Translations under genes and position numbers: made by a program
Notes under the pieces: generated by a model
The model's input: the letters and a program-made list of their open reading frames with translations, nothing else
What the model was told of the DNA's origin: nothing
Database searches by the model: none
Shown here: piece after piece, positions 43,040-52,060 of the stretch
How the letters are laid out: every line of letters starts with the position of its first letter
Numbering within the stretch: the stretch's first letter is position 1
Assembly: GCA_002363615.1 (NCBI GenBank)
Contig: DEWK01000004.1
Span: 60,049 to 124,048, forward strand
Reading direction: 5' to 3'
DNA length: 64,000 nt
Source: Lachnospira sp. UBA3212
GTDB lineage: Bacteria > Bacillota > Clostridia > Lachnospirales > Lachnospiraceae

Positions 43040-45556
43040 ATGGCAGAACTAAACCTTAAACAAATAATAGATAAACTTAATACTGAATTTACCGGGGAAA
43101 CACGTAAACTGGTGTTTTGGTATGATGATAAAGCTGACTTTGAGGAAGATATGGATTCAGTAGAATTAGATAATGCTAAGGTCTATAAGCTAACTAAGGA
43201 CAATCAATTCTACACGAAGTATTTTCTTGAAAGAAAGGACAGGGAGACTAATTATCTGATTTATGCTCCCTTCCCAAAGCCTGAGGTGAAGGATAATCAC
43301 TTAGAAGATACAATGCTTTACTCTAAGAGATTCTTTGCTGATCGTGCTTCTTTGCTTTCGGTTGATTTAGGAATTGAAGAAAAGTACAAGCATGTTATTG
43401 AGAAGCATATCAAGTTTTTTGCTAATAAAGAGAGAACTCAGAGATTTTATGATTTGGAAATCGAGAATTTTAATGAGGAGAATATTCTTGTAGGGCTTTT
43501 AAGTGCAATATGTAAGACTCGTACCTGCTCTTTTGAAGAGGTGCTTAGAATTATTCTCACTGAAGGAGAACTTGAGGACAGCAAATATCTTGAAGAGATG
43601 GAAAAGTATGACCTAAAGGATGCTTTTTGGAAATTATGTGAGCAGCAATTTGGTTATGTAGATAGTGATTCAACTCTTGAGAAACTTGTTGTTACATTGT
43701 TTGTTACTTATTCTGATAGGTATATGCAAAGCGGCGTGCCGAAGTCATGGACCAGCTTTATTTCTATGAAGCAAGGAAACATAATTGCTTTCTTAGATAA
43801 CCTGATGAACAGTATTTTGTATCGAGAAGACTATGATAGACTTTCTGAGCATATCGCTGCAGGATTAAAGGTAGAGACAAATTTATCAAAGTATCCTGTT
43901 GAGGATTTGGTGCATTGTGATACATTTTCATATATTGATGAATTAGTATTAAACTGGTTAACAGAGCGATTAGTATCTGAGGATCTAGGAGCAAAATTAG
44001 ACGAGATGACAATTCTTCAAGTCTGTGATATGCGTTCTAAGATGCATTACGGTGAAAAGTATGAAAATGCATATACCATGTTAGAAAATGCTTTTTATAT
44101 TGTTAATGCTGCGAACTATGGTGGCAGTGATGATATGAAGAGTATAGTTAGGAAATATCAGGAAGAAGATTATCATATTGATACTGCCTACAGAAAATTT
44201 TATTTATACTTAGACAAGCTGGAAGATAGCACTAACTATGAGCAACTACAGACACTTGTAGAGAATATTTATACCAATGAATATCTTAATGATTTAATTC
44301 CAAGGTGGAATAATGCATTTATTGGAGAGGAAGGACTACTGGTCTTACCGTTGCAGAGAAAGTTCTATAGCAATAATGTTTATAATGCTAAGGAGAGAAC
44401 AGTAGTTATCATTTCAGATGCGATGAGATATGAAGTTGGACAGGAATTGTTTGAAAGAATGAAGGATGATCCAAGATGTACTGCTAAGATTTCAGCTATG
44501 ATGAGTACATTGCCATCCTATACAAGATTAGGTATGGCTGCATTACTTCCACATAAAACTCTTGTTATGAAAGATAACTATGAAGTTTATGCTGATGATG
44601 TTTTATGTAATGACTTAGCAGAAAGACAGACGGTCTTACAAGGGCATAATAAAGATGGTGTATGCGTTCAGTTTGATGATATTAAGAATCTCAAGAAAAC
44701 TCAACTTAGAGAGATTTTTACAGGTAAACAAGTAGTTTATGTTTACCACAATCAAATTGATGCAAGAGGTGATAAGGCTAATACGGAAGATGAAGTTTTT
44801 GTTGCTTGTGAAGAGGCTATATCAGAAATAATGGATCTTATTAAGAAGATATCAACAAATGCTAATACATATAGATTTATTGTTACTTCAGATCATGGAT
44901 TTATCTATAAGAGGGATAAGTTAAGTGAAAGTGATAAAATAGGCGGTGTCAGTGGTAAAGATGCATGGATTAATCGAAGGTATATTGTATCAAAAAATGC
45001 CATTAATGATGATGGAATCATGAATATTGGCTTAGGTCATGTTCTTGGATATGATGATGACAAGGTTGTATCTTTCCCTGTTAGTAGTAATGTATTTAAG
45101 GTTTCAGGAGGAGGACAGAATTTTGTTCATGGAGGTTCTTCTCCACAAGAGATGATTGTTCCAGTTCTTGATATAAAGATGACAAAAGGGCATGTAGAAA
45201 CAAATCCGGCAACAATTAACTTGGTTAGTATGGTTCAGAAAATTACAAATCTGATTACGGGTATGGATTTTATACAGTCAGAACCTGTTAGTGATACTGT
45301 TAAGGAAACAACATACCGAATTGTATTTATGTCAGAGGATGATGAAAGAATATCCAATGAAAATATTTATGTAGCAGATAGTAGAGAACCAGATTCATCA
45401 AAGCGCATTTTCCGTATGAGATTTAACTTTAAGAATCAGAAATATGACAAGAACAAGCAGTATTATTTGGTTGTTACAGATGATAATACAGGACTAGAAT
45501 TGTTTAGACATCCAGTAATGATGGATTTAACCTTTGCAGATGATTTTGGCTTTTGA
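43040..45556 (+). CDS. pglZ: BREX-1 phosphatase-like protein PglZ
   Basis: An alkaline phosphatase superfamily protein, the hallmark of all BREX types. 838 aa. Metal-site motifs: VVIISDAMRYEVGQELFERM (about 455), STLPSYTRLGMAALLPHKTL, and FIVTSDHGFIYKRDKL (about 615). The C-terminal domain (about 700-838) is beta-rich. The N-terminal 440 residues are helical. It has a good ribosome site (TAGGAGGCTG). Recent work suggests PglZ proteins act as nucleases or phosphodiesterases; here that is inference from family. Confidence 0.95.
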   Translation: MAELNLKQIIDKLNTEFTGETRKLVFWYDDKADFEEDMDSVELDNAKVYKLTKDNQFYTKYFLERKDRETNYLIYAPFPKPEVKDNHLEDTMLYSKRFFADRASLLSVDLGIEEKYKHVIEKHIKFFANKERTQRFYDLEIENFNEENILVGLLSAICKTRTCSFEEVLRIILTEGELEDSKYLEEMEKYDLKDAFWKLCEQQFGYVDSDSTLEKLVVTLFVTYSDRYMQSGVPKSWTSFISMKQGNIIAFLDNLMNSILYREDYDRLSEHIAAGLKVETNLSKYPVEDLVHCDTFSYIDELVLNWLTERLVSEDLGAKLDEMTILQVCDMRSKMHYGEKYENAYTMLENAFYIVNAANYGGSDDMKSIVRKYQEEDYHIDTAYRKFYLYLDKLEDSTNYEQLQTLVENIYTNEYLNDLIPRWNNAFIGEEGLLVLPLQRKFYSNNVYNAKERTVVIISDAMRYEVGQELFERMKDDPRCTAKISAMMSTLPSYTRLGMAALLPHKTLVMKDNYEVYADDVLCNDLAERQTVLQGHNKDGVCVQFDDIKNLKKTQLREIFTGKQVVYVYHNQIDARGDKANTEDEVFVACEEAISEIMDLIKKISTNANTYRFIVTSDHGFIYKRDKLSESDKIGGVSGKDAWINRRYIVSKNAINDDGIMNIGLGHVLGYDDDKVVSFPVSSNVFKVSGGGQNFVHGGSSPQEMIVPVLDIKMTKGHVETNPATINLVSMVQKITNLITGMDFIQSEPVSDTVKETTYRIVFMSEDDERISNENIYVADSREPDSSKRIFRMRFNFKNQKYDKNKQYYLVVTDDNTGLELFRHPVMMDLTFADDFGF

Positions 45557-45571
45557 CGGGGGAGGACAAGA

Positions 45572-46681
45572 ATGTTTGTTATTGATAAGGCAAATAATAA
45601 AATAGATAAGATTGAAAGTAAGACTTTCCATGAACTTGGTTTTAAGGAAAGAGAACACTTGCAAGAATGGATAGCAAAGAATCCCTCGTGTCTAGGTGAC
45701 GAAGAACTCTTAATAATTCAAAAAGAGTTTGATGGGTTTAATGATACCAATGAACGACTTGATTTATTGGCTTTAGATAAATATGGAGCATTAGTTGTAA
45801 TAGAGAATAAACTTGATGATACTGGAAAAAATGTGAATTGGCAGGCATTGAAGTATGTGTCTTATTGTTCAACGCTCTCGGTTCCGCAGATTGTTGATAT
45901 ATATCAAGCATATCTTGATAAGCAAGGTAAGGGCGAAAAAGCAAAAGATAAACTTGTAGAGTTTTTCGATGATAAACCATTTGATGAGATTTCTCTTAAT
46001 GAGCGAGATCAAAGGATGATTCTTGTGGCTGGAAACTTTAGGAAAGAGGTAACATCTACAGCTATGTGGATGATAAACCATGGAATTACTGTTCAGTGTT
46101 TCAAAGCTACACCTTATAAATATGGTGAAGAATTGTTATTAGATATAGAGCAGATTATACCAGTAAAAGAGGCTGAAGACTATCTTATAAAGATGGCTGA
46201 TAAAGCTAAAGAGGCTGAAGCTGCTAAAGAATCAAGCCAGGGGATAATTGCGCTTCGTAAGAAATACTGGGGTGAACTTCTTGAGAAGTTCAATACCATG
46301 TCGCATCAGTTTCAAAATGTAAATCCTGGAAATGATCATTGGTTATCAGGAGGTTCGGGAGTAGCTGGCATATCGTTTAGTTTTGTTGTTACTAAGACGT
46401 ATGTGAGTGTGGAACTTTCTATTTCAACTTCTGATACAACTACGAACAAACGCATTTATGATAAGTTATATGCTATGAAAGATGTGATAGAAAATGATTA
46501 TGGAGATTCGTTATTATGGCAAAGGTTGGATGAAAAGAAGATGAGTCGTATCTCTTCAAGATTGGAAGGCGTAAATATTTCTGATACAGATGATTGGGAG
46601 AAGATAAAGCAATTTCAATGTGAAGCAATGGTTAAGTTATATAATGCATTGCATGATAGATTAAAGAAAGCCGCTAAATGA
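45572..46681 (+). CDS. NucS-like (DUF91) PDDEXK plus DUF4268 protein, inside the BREX operon
   Basis: The N-terminal part (about 20-130) looks like a DUF91/NucS-type nuclease core: HLQEWIAKNPSCLGDEELLII, then RLDLLALDKYGALVVIENKLD (D...E-x-K) and WQALKYVSYCSTL. The C-terminal part (about 225-369) matches DUF4268 (RKKYWGELLEKFNTM, SISTSDTTTNKRIYDKLYAMKD, MVKLYNALHDRL). It is 15 nt behind pglZ with its own ribosome site (GGGGGAGG), and its stop overlaps the brxL region, so it is co-expressed with BREX. Probably an accessory restriction nuclease; not part of the core six-gene set. Confidence 0.85.
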   Translation: MFVIDKANNKIDKIESKTFHELGFKEREHLQEWIAKNPSCLGDEELLIIQKEFDGFNDTNERLDLLALDKYGALVVIENKLDDTGKNVNWQALKYVSYCSTLSVPQIVDIYQAYLDKQGKGEKAKDKLVEFFDDKPFDEISLNERDQRMILVAGNFRKEVTSTAMWMINHGITVQCFKATPYKYGEELLLDIEQIIPVKEAEDYLIKMADKAKEAEAAKESSQGIIALRKKYWGELLEKFNTMSHQFQNVNPGNDHWLSGGSGVAGISFSFVVTKTYVSVELSISTSDTTTNKRIYDKLYAMKDVIENDYGDSLLWQRLDEKKMSRISSRLEGVNISDTDDWEKIKQFQCEAMVKLYNALHDRLKKAAK

Positions 46682-46698
46682 GAGAAGGAGCTAAATAT

Positions 46699-48810
46699 AT
46701 GGACGAAGCAATAGTTAATGATTCCGTTAGTGAATCAGAAGAAGAAAATACAATCCTAAATAGAAAACTAAGAGAGAATTTTGATGGTAAAATTGTACGT
46801 AAGGATCTGACTAAACATATCAAAGAAGGAGCGAATGTTCCTGTATATGTCTTGGAATATTTGCTTGGACAGTATTGCAATTCTGAGGATGAGGAGATTA
46901 TACAATCAGGTGTAGAAAGTGTAAAGCATATACTGGCAGATAATTTTGTGCGCCCAGATGAGTCAGAAAAGGTTCTTTCGAAGCTTCGCCAGAGAGGTTC
47001 TTTGAAGATTATTGATCGAGTCACAGTTAGTTTGAACCTTAGATATGACGAGTATGAAGCATCATTTTCTAATCTTGGATTGGCAGGAGTACCAATTGAA
47101 GAGAACTATCCTGAGAAGTATGATAGATTGCTATGTGGAGGAATATGGTGCATCATTCAGCTTGAATATAATTCTGATTTACATGAGTCAGAGATTCTTA
47201 TAGATAGCAAAAAAAAGAAAAAGGATACGCCTCTTATAAGCATTAGCAATTTGAAACCTATTCAAATGCCATCAATTGATATTTCAGTATTAAAAGAAGG
47301 GCGTAAAGCATTTACTAAAGATGAGTGGATAAATGTTTTGTTACGTTCTATAGGAATGGAACCGGATAGATTAACGGAAAGAGAAAAATGGCTTCTTTTG
47401 CTCAGAATGGTTCCACTTGTAGAGAATAATTTTAATTTGTGTGAACTTGGGCCAAGAAGTACTGGTAAGTCGCACATATACAAAGAGGTTTCACCAAATA
47501 GTATCCTTGTGTCAGGTGGACAGACAACAGTTGCAAATCTATTTTATAACATGGGACGTCATACCATGGGACTTGTCGGATTATGGGATTGTGTCGCTTT
47601 CGATGAGGTGGCAGGTATCAATTTTAAGGATAAAGATGGCATACAGATTATGAAAGACTATATGGCATCTGGTTCGTTTGCGCGAGGCAAAGAGGAGAAA
47701 GCAGCCTCAGCTTCAATGGTATTTGTTGGAAATATAAATCAGAGTGTGGATGTACTTCTTAAGACATCTAGTTTATTTGATCCGTTTCCGGCTGAAATGG
47801 GAACCGATACCGCCTTTCTTGACCGTATGCATTGTTATGTTCCAGGCTGGGAGATACCTAAATTTAGACCGGAGCATTTTACAAATGACTATGGCTTTAT
47901 TACAGATTATCTTGCCGAGTTTATCAGGGAACTTCGTAAGGAGCAACATGGAGATGCTATAGAGAAGTATTTTAGATTGGGTAAGAACTTAAATCAGCGA
48001 GATACAATTGCAGTTCGTAAGATGGTTGGAGGTCTTATCAAGCTTATATATCCTAATGGTGAATATACTAAGGATGAGTTGGAAGAGATTATACATATTG
48101 CTTTGGAAATGCGTCGTAGAGTTAAAGAACAGCTCAAGAAGTTGGGCGGTATGGAGTTCTATGATGTAAACTTCTCCTATATTGACAATGAGACTTTCGA
48201 AGAGCATTATGTTTCTGTTCCAGAACAAGGTGGCGGAAAACTTATTCCAGAAGGAATGATGAATCCAGGACAGGTTTACACAGTTTCGCATGGTAAGTCC
48301 GGCATGATAGGAGTGTTTAGACTTGAATCTCAGATGTTGCCAGGAAATGGTAAGTTTGATCGTACTGGACTTGGGTCTGATAGAGAATGCAAGGAAGCTA
48401 CGAATACGGCATACAGTTATCTGAAGGCTAATGGAAATAGAATCAGTGGCTCTATCAGTGCTGCTACAAAGGATTATGTTGTGAATTATCAGGATCTTCA
48501 GGGACTTGGAATGACAAGTACACTTGCACTTCCAACACTGATTGCACTTTGCTCTATCTCGCTTGGGAAGCCGGTACAGAGTTCACTTGCAGTTTTAGGT
48601 GAGATTAGTATTAGTGGAACTATGATTAAAGTAGAGAATCTTGCTGATACATTACAGGTATGTTTGGATAGTGGAGCGAAAAAGGTGTTGCTGCCTCAGA
48701 CATCGGCTGTTGATCTTGGGACGGTTCCACCAGATTTAATGAGTAGCTTTAATCTAATATTTTATCAGAGCGCCGAGGATGCGGTGTTCAAGGCATTGGG
48801 GGTTGAGTGA
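46699..48810 (+). CDS. brxL: BREX Lon-like ATPase/protease BrxL
   Basis: 703 aa. N-terminal BrxL domain (LRENFDGKIVRKDLTKHIKEGANVPVYVLEYLLGQYC), AAA+ core with Walker A-like GPRSTGKSHIYKEV (about residue 250) and Walker B VAFDEVAGINF, and a C-terminal Lon-like domain (STLALPTLIALCSISLGKPVQSSLAVLGEISISG). BrxL forms DNA-loaded ring complexes in known systems. ATG 46699 is chosen because AAGGAG (46685-46690) is 8 nt upstream; ATG 46678 overlaps the previous stop but lacks a ribosome site. It completes the type 1 set. Confidence 0.95.
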   Translation: MDEAIVNDSVSESEEENTILNRKLRENFDGKIVRKDLTKHIKEGANVPVYVLEYLLGQYCNSEDEEIIQSGVESVKHILADNFVRPDESEKVLSKLRQRGSLKIIDRVTVSLNLRYDEYEASFSNLGLAGVPIEENYPEKYDRLLCGGIWCIIQLEYNSDLHESEILIDSKKKKKDTPLISISNLKPIQMPSIDISVLKEGRKAFTKDEWINVLLRSIGMEPDRLTEREKWLLLLRMVPLVENNFNLCELGPRSTGKSHIYKEVSPNSILVSGGQTTVANLFYNMGRHTMGLVGLWDCVAFDEVAGINFKDKDGIQIMKDYMASGSFARGKEEKAASASMVFVGNINQSVDVLLKTSSLFDPFPAEMGTDTAFLDRMHCYVPGWEIPKFRPEHFTNDYGFITDYLAEFIRELRKEQHGDAIEKYFRLGKNLNQRDTIAVRKMVGGLIKLIYPNGEYTKDELEEIIHIALEMRRRVKEQLKKLGGMEFYDVNFSYIDNETFEEHYVSVPEQGGGKLIPEGMMNPGQVYTVSHGKSGMIGVFRLESQMLPGNGKFDRTGLGSDRECKEATNTAYSYLKANGNRISGSISAATKDYVVNYQDLQGLGMTSTLALPTLIALCSISLGKPVQSSLAVLGEISISGTMIKVENLADTLQVCLDSGAKKVLLPQTSAVDLGTVPPDLMSSFNLIFYQSAEDAVFKALGVE

Positions 48811-48811
48811 T

Positions 48812-50134
48812 ATGAATGTAAATAATCCGCTGTCTGCAGAGGTTTTGACTAATCTGTTTAGAACAAGTCCTAAGGATCCTGATCGTATTATTAACAGAGA
48901 GGGCATTACCATTGAGTTTAAAGAGTCGTATAACCATGCTGGGATGGCTCAGTATTTTAAGACAATTGCATCTTTTGCAAACAATGCTGGTGGATATATT
49001 ATATTTGGCATCGGCGACAAGCCGAGAACACTTTTAGGATTAAAGGATAATAATTTAAAAAAATTTGAAGATTTGAACGTGGAGATTTTTACAAAGAATC
49101 TTTTGGAATATTTTTCTCCTGAAATTAAATGGGATCATTGTACTTTTGAATTTAAAGGATTGAGTTTCGGAGTTATATATACTTTTCCTCTTGAAAATAA
49201 ACCATGTATATGCAGAAAAAATGCGGAAGAACAAAATCAAAAGTATTCTCTTAAGGAAGGTGATATTTATTATAGATATGGTGGAAGATCTGAAAGAATA
49301 CGGTATACAGAATTAAATAAGATTATTGAAAATAGTCGAAAAAATGAAGAGCATAAATGGCTTGATTTTGCAAAAAGAGCTGTCAAAATAGGAGTTGATA
49401 ATGCTTGTTTATTAGATTTGAACAGTGGGGTCATGAGTGGACAAGGAGGTTCTGTTATTATTGATGAAAAGTTGCTCGAAAAGTTATCGTTTATTCGTGA
49501 GGGTGAATTCGTTGAGGTGAAAGGGAAACCGACTCTTAGACTAATAGGAGATGTGATTGGAGCTGAATCCGGTAAACTTGTCGTTGGAGAGAATACTAGA
49601 AAAGTTGTGAGGGCAATTGAAACGGCAGATATTGTAAGGGCGTTTTTGAAACAAGAAATTGTAGATGAACCACTAGAGTTTCTTAAGACAATAACATCTG
49701 AATCCAGTGCTAATCTACCGTTTTACTTTCTGATTGAACAAGCTAATATAGAAATTTCCGATGCTATAAAGGTTGTGGAAGAAACAAAATCCAGAAGTAA
49801 TGCTAAGAAGTACTTATTAAAGAGACTTAAAGGTAAATATATAGATTCGAAGCAGATAGCAAACACACAATCTAAGGCAGCTGAAAAGAAGCGAGAGTAT
49901 AGAGAGCAGTGGGTTAATGAGAATATAATAATAAAAAAAGATGAATGCAAATACTGTGTAGACTCGATTCTGTCACTTGCCAAAAATGAAATTGAAAATC
50001 ATTTTAGGTATATAAGCAAAAAACTACTATCTATATTTGAAAGCCAATACGAAGATGCATCACCTGCATTGGCTCAAAGCATACGAAATGCTATTTGTTA
50101 TTTAGACGAGAAGATTTATTTAGTGAATGAATAA
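48812..50134 (+). CDS. AlbA_2/Schlafen-like ATP-binding protein coupled to brxL
   Basis: 440 aa. Residues about 25-160 form an AlbA_2 domain: ITIEFKESYNHAGMAQYFKTIASFANNAGGYIIFGIGD, then DIYYRYGGRSERIRYTELNKII. The rest is helical, with a central KGKPTLRLIGDVIG segment of an HTH or OB-like region and a Cys/Lys-rich C-terminus. ATG 48812 lies 1 nt after the brxL stop, so translation is coupled. AlbA_2 proteins often act as regulators or defence effectors; the role here is inferred from position only. Confidence 0.78.
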   Translation: MNVNNPLSAEVLTNLFRTSPKDPDRIINREGITIEFKESYNHAGMAQYFKTIASFANNAGGYIIFGIGDKPRTLLGLKDNNLKKFEDLNVEIFTKNLLEYFSPEIKWDHCTFEFKGLSFGVIYTFPLENKPCICRKNAEEQNQKYSLKEGDIYYRYGGRSERIRYTELNKIIENSRKNEEHKWLDFAKRAVKIGVDNACLLDLNSGVMSGQGGSVIIDEKLLEKLSFIREGEFVEVKGKPTLRLIGDVIGAESGKLVVGENTRKVVRAIETADIVRAFLKQEIVDEPLEFLKTITSESSANLPFYFLIEQANIEISDAIKVVEETKSRSNAKKYLLKRLKGKYIDSKQIANTQSKAAEKKREYREQWVNENIIIKKDECKYCVDSILSLAKNEIENHFRYISKKLLSIFESQYEDASPALAQSIRNAICYLDEKIYLVNE

Positions 50135-50200
50135 ACATTGTTATGTTCAATGGCTCAATTTAAAAGAATCATTCGGAGAGTATTATCTGTGGAGGACCAG

Positions 50201-50584
50201 ATGAGAATATATGTAGACGCTGATGCCTGCCCGGTAGTCTATATCGTAGAGCAGGTTGCAAAACAATATAATATCCCGGTAACTATTCTTTGTGACACCA
50301 ATCATGTATTGAGTTCCGATTATAGTGATGTGAAGGTTATCGGAGCTGGCGTGGATGCGGTAGATTTTGCTCTGATCAGTATGCTTGAAAAGGATGCTAA
50401 TGATATCGTGGTTACCCAGGATTATGGTGTGGCGGCAATGGCTTTGGGGAAGAATGCATTTGCAATACATCAATCCGGAAAATGGTATACCAATGATAAT
50501 ATAGATATGATGCTTATGGAGCGTCATTTGTCTAAGAAAGCAAGAAGTATTATGAGGAGAATAAGGATAAGTTTAGCTTTGTAA
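50201..50584 (+). CDS. DUF188 (YaiI/YqxD-like) protein, copy A with altered C-terminus
   Basis: 127 aa. The first 115 residues match copy B (51584) with only 7 differences: MRIYVDADACPVVYIVEQVAK, DTNHVLSSDYSDVKVIGAG and DIVVTQDYGVAAMALGKNA, the PIN-like DUF188 family. After SKKAR it diverges into SIMRRIRISLAL and stops, losing the KGPKKRT...RFKESFEKM tail of copy B. Start ATG 50201 has GGAGG upstream. Probably a 3'-truncated recombination product. Confidence 0.8.
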   Translation: MRIYVDADACPVVYIVEQVAKQYNIPVTILCDTNHVLSSDYSDVKVIGAGVDAVDFALISMLEKDANDIVVTQDYGVAAMALGKNAFAIHQSGKWYTNDNIDMMLMERHLSKKARSIMRRIRISLAL

Positions 50585-50628
50585 GCTTTAAAGTCATTGA
50601 TTGGGATTTGTTGAATGAAAACATGTAA
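50539..50628 (+). pseudogene. Possible 3' remnant of another gene fused behind DUF188 copy A
   Basis: In a different frame from copy A, the bases read SKKYYEENKDKFSFVSF followed by KVIDWDLLNENM and a stop. This looks like a genuine protein C-terminus with no start. It suggests that copy A was joined to the end of a foreign gene by recombination. Confidence 0.4.
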
Positions 50629-50663
50629 TGAAGTTAGAATGTAGCGTTTTGGAGGATGAATGA

Positions 50664-51482
50664 ATGGGAAATAGTGAGCTTGAGAATATGGATACTATAT
50701 CAACGACAATTACAGAGGGGTTAAGACTGTTATATGAAATGGGAAATTATACAGCGAGTTTGTTAAAGAAAAGTGCAGATTGGTATAATAAAGTATTAAA
50801 ACCTCTTCAAGATGTTGGGAAAGTAATCCGTGAAAAAATCGCTAATATCTCTGAGATTGCATCAGCAGTATTTAAACCGATTGTAGTTGCAAATAATTTA
50901 GGACAGCATCAGTATGTTGTTTGGGAATATATCGAACCAGAATTAGTAGAAATTATATATAAATCTACTAATGTTAATAAAACACTAAGATTAATGTATG
51001 AGAAAAATGGGTACAAGCAGTTTTATTCCCTCTTTCAGAAATGTACAGATTATTTAGATGGGAATAATGTGCGTATTCTTTCACAGGCAATTGATTCGTT
51101 TTCAATAAAAAACTATGATTTATGTGCAATAGGTATTACGGTTGTCATTGATGCTGAATTATCTGCGGTTACTGGAAATCCAAGTACAAATATAAAAAAA
51201 CGAGTAGAACCATTGCTTGAAAAGTTGGATGCAGAAGAAATGTTGAGCAAAGATGAATACTCATTTTTTAGTTTGTATTTGACTGTTGATGAAACAATGA
51301 AAACATTTGCAGCTTCATCTCATTTTGATAAAGATATAGAACCTACATACATTAATAGGCACTGGACGATGCACGGACGAGCAAAACGTAGAAAAACTAA
51401 ATTGGATTGTGTAAAGCTACTTAGGCTGTTATATGCGATAATCCTTCTTGATAACATAGCGGGAGAAGGAGAGAAGAATTAA
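50664..51482 (+). CDS. Putative HEPN-type protein (possible abortive-infection effector)
   Basis: 272 aa, helical, soluble. The C-terminal region contains INRHWTMHGRAKRRKTKLDCVKLLRLLYAI, where RHWTMH fits the RxxxxH motif of HEPN RNases and the following helix is typical. The N-terminal half has EGLRLLYEMGNYTASLLKKSADWY and basic helices. HEPN proteins are common toxins of defence islands. It has GGAGG upstream and is flanked by two near-identical DUF188 genes. The family call rests on the motif and context only. Confidence 0.6.
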   Translation: MGNSELENMDTISTTITEGLRLLYEMGNYTASLLKKSADWYNKVLKPLQDVGKVIREKIANISEIASAVFKPIVVANNLGQHQYVVWEYIEPELVEIIYKSTNVNKTLRLMYEKNGYKQFYSLFQKCTDYLDGNNVRILSQAIDSFSIKNYDLCAIGITVVIDAELSAVTGNPSTNIKKRVEPLLEKLDAEEMLSKDEYSFFSLYLTVDETMKTFAASSHFDKDIEPTYINRHWTMHGRAKRRKTKLDCVKLLRLLYAIILLDNIAGEGEKN

Positions 51483-51583
51483 TTGAAAGATATTTAAACC
51501 CCAATATTATGAAGTGATTTGAATAGTATTTTGGATGTCTGTACAAGTTGAGATAAATATGGAAAATCTAATAGGAGATATAG

Positions 51584-52039
51584 ATGAGAGTTTACATAGA
51601 CGCTGATGCCTGCCCAGTAACTAAGATAGTAGAGCAGGTTGCAAAACAATATAATATCCCTGTAACTCTTCTCTGTGACACCAATCATGTATTGAGTTCT
51701 GATTACAGTGATGTGAAAGTTATCGGAGCTGGTGCAGATGCGGTTGATTTTGCTCTAGTCAGCATGCTAGAAAAGGATGCTAATGATATCGTGGTTACCC
51801 AGGATTATGGTGTGGCAGCAATGGCTCTAGGGAAGAATGCATTTGCAATACATCAATCTGGGAAATGGTACACCAATGACAATATAGATATGATGCTTAT
51901 GGAGCGGCATTTGTCTAAGAAAGCAAGAAGAAGTAATTCTAAGAATCATCTGAAAGGACCGAAGAAGCGCACAGAGGTTGATGACCTGCGTTTTAAGGAG
52001 AGCTTTGAGAAGATGGTTAAGATGGCGCTTGAGATTTGA
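51584..52039 (+). CDS. DUF188 (YaiI/YqxD-like) protein, copy B, full length
   Basis: 151 aa. Starts MRVYIDADACPVTKIVEQVAK with the conserved DADACPV acidic site, DTNHVLSS, DIVVTQDYGVAAMALGK and a basic C-terminal tail (GPKKRTEVDDLRFKESFEKM) as in full-length family members. YaiI/YqxD proteins have a PIN-like fold; substrate unknown. It is preceded by AGGAGAT and followed 21 nt later by the ArsC-like gene. Confidence 0.88.
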   Translation: MRVYIDADACPVTKIVEQVAKQYNIPVTLLCDTNHVLSSDYSDVKVIGAGADAVDFALVSMLEKDANDIVVTQDYGVAAMALGKNAFAIHQSGKWYTNDNIDMMLMERHLSKKARRSNSKNHLKGPKKRTEVDDLRFKESFEKMVKMALEI

Positions 52040-52060
52040 TTATTTGGAGAATTAAGTATT

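Noticed and set aside
32093..50134. DISARM, type I restriction or classic Pgl system
   Set aside because: No HsdS/HsdR, no DrmA/B, and no PglW kinase; BrxA, BrxB, BrxC, PglX, PglZ and BrxL in order define type 1 BREX.
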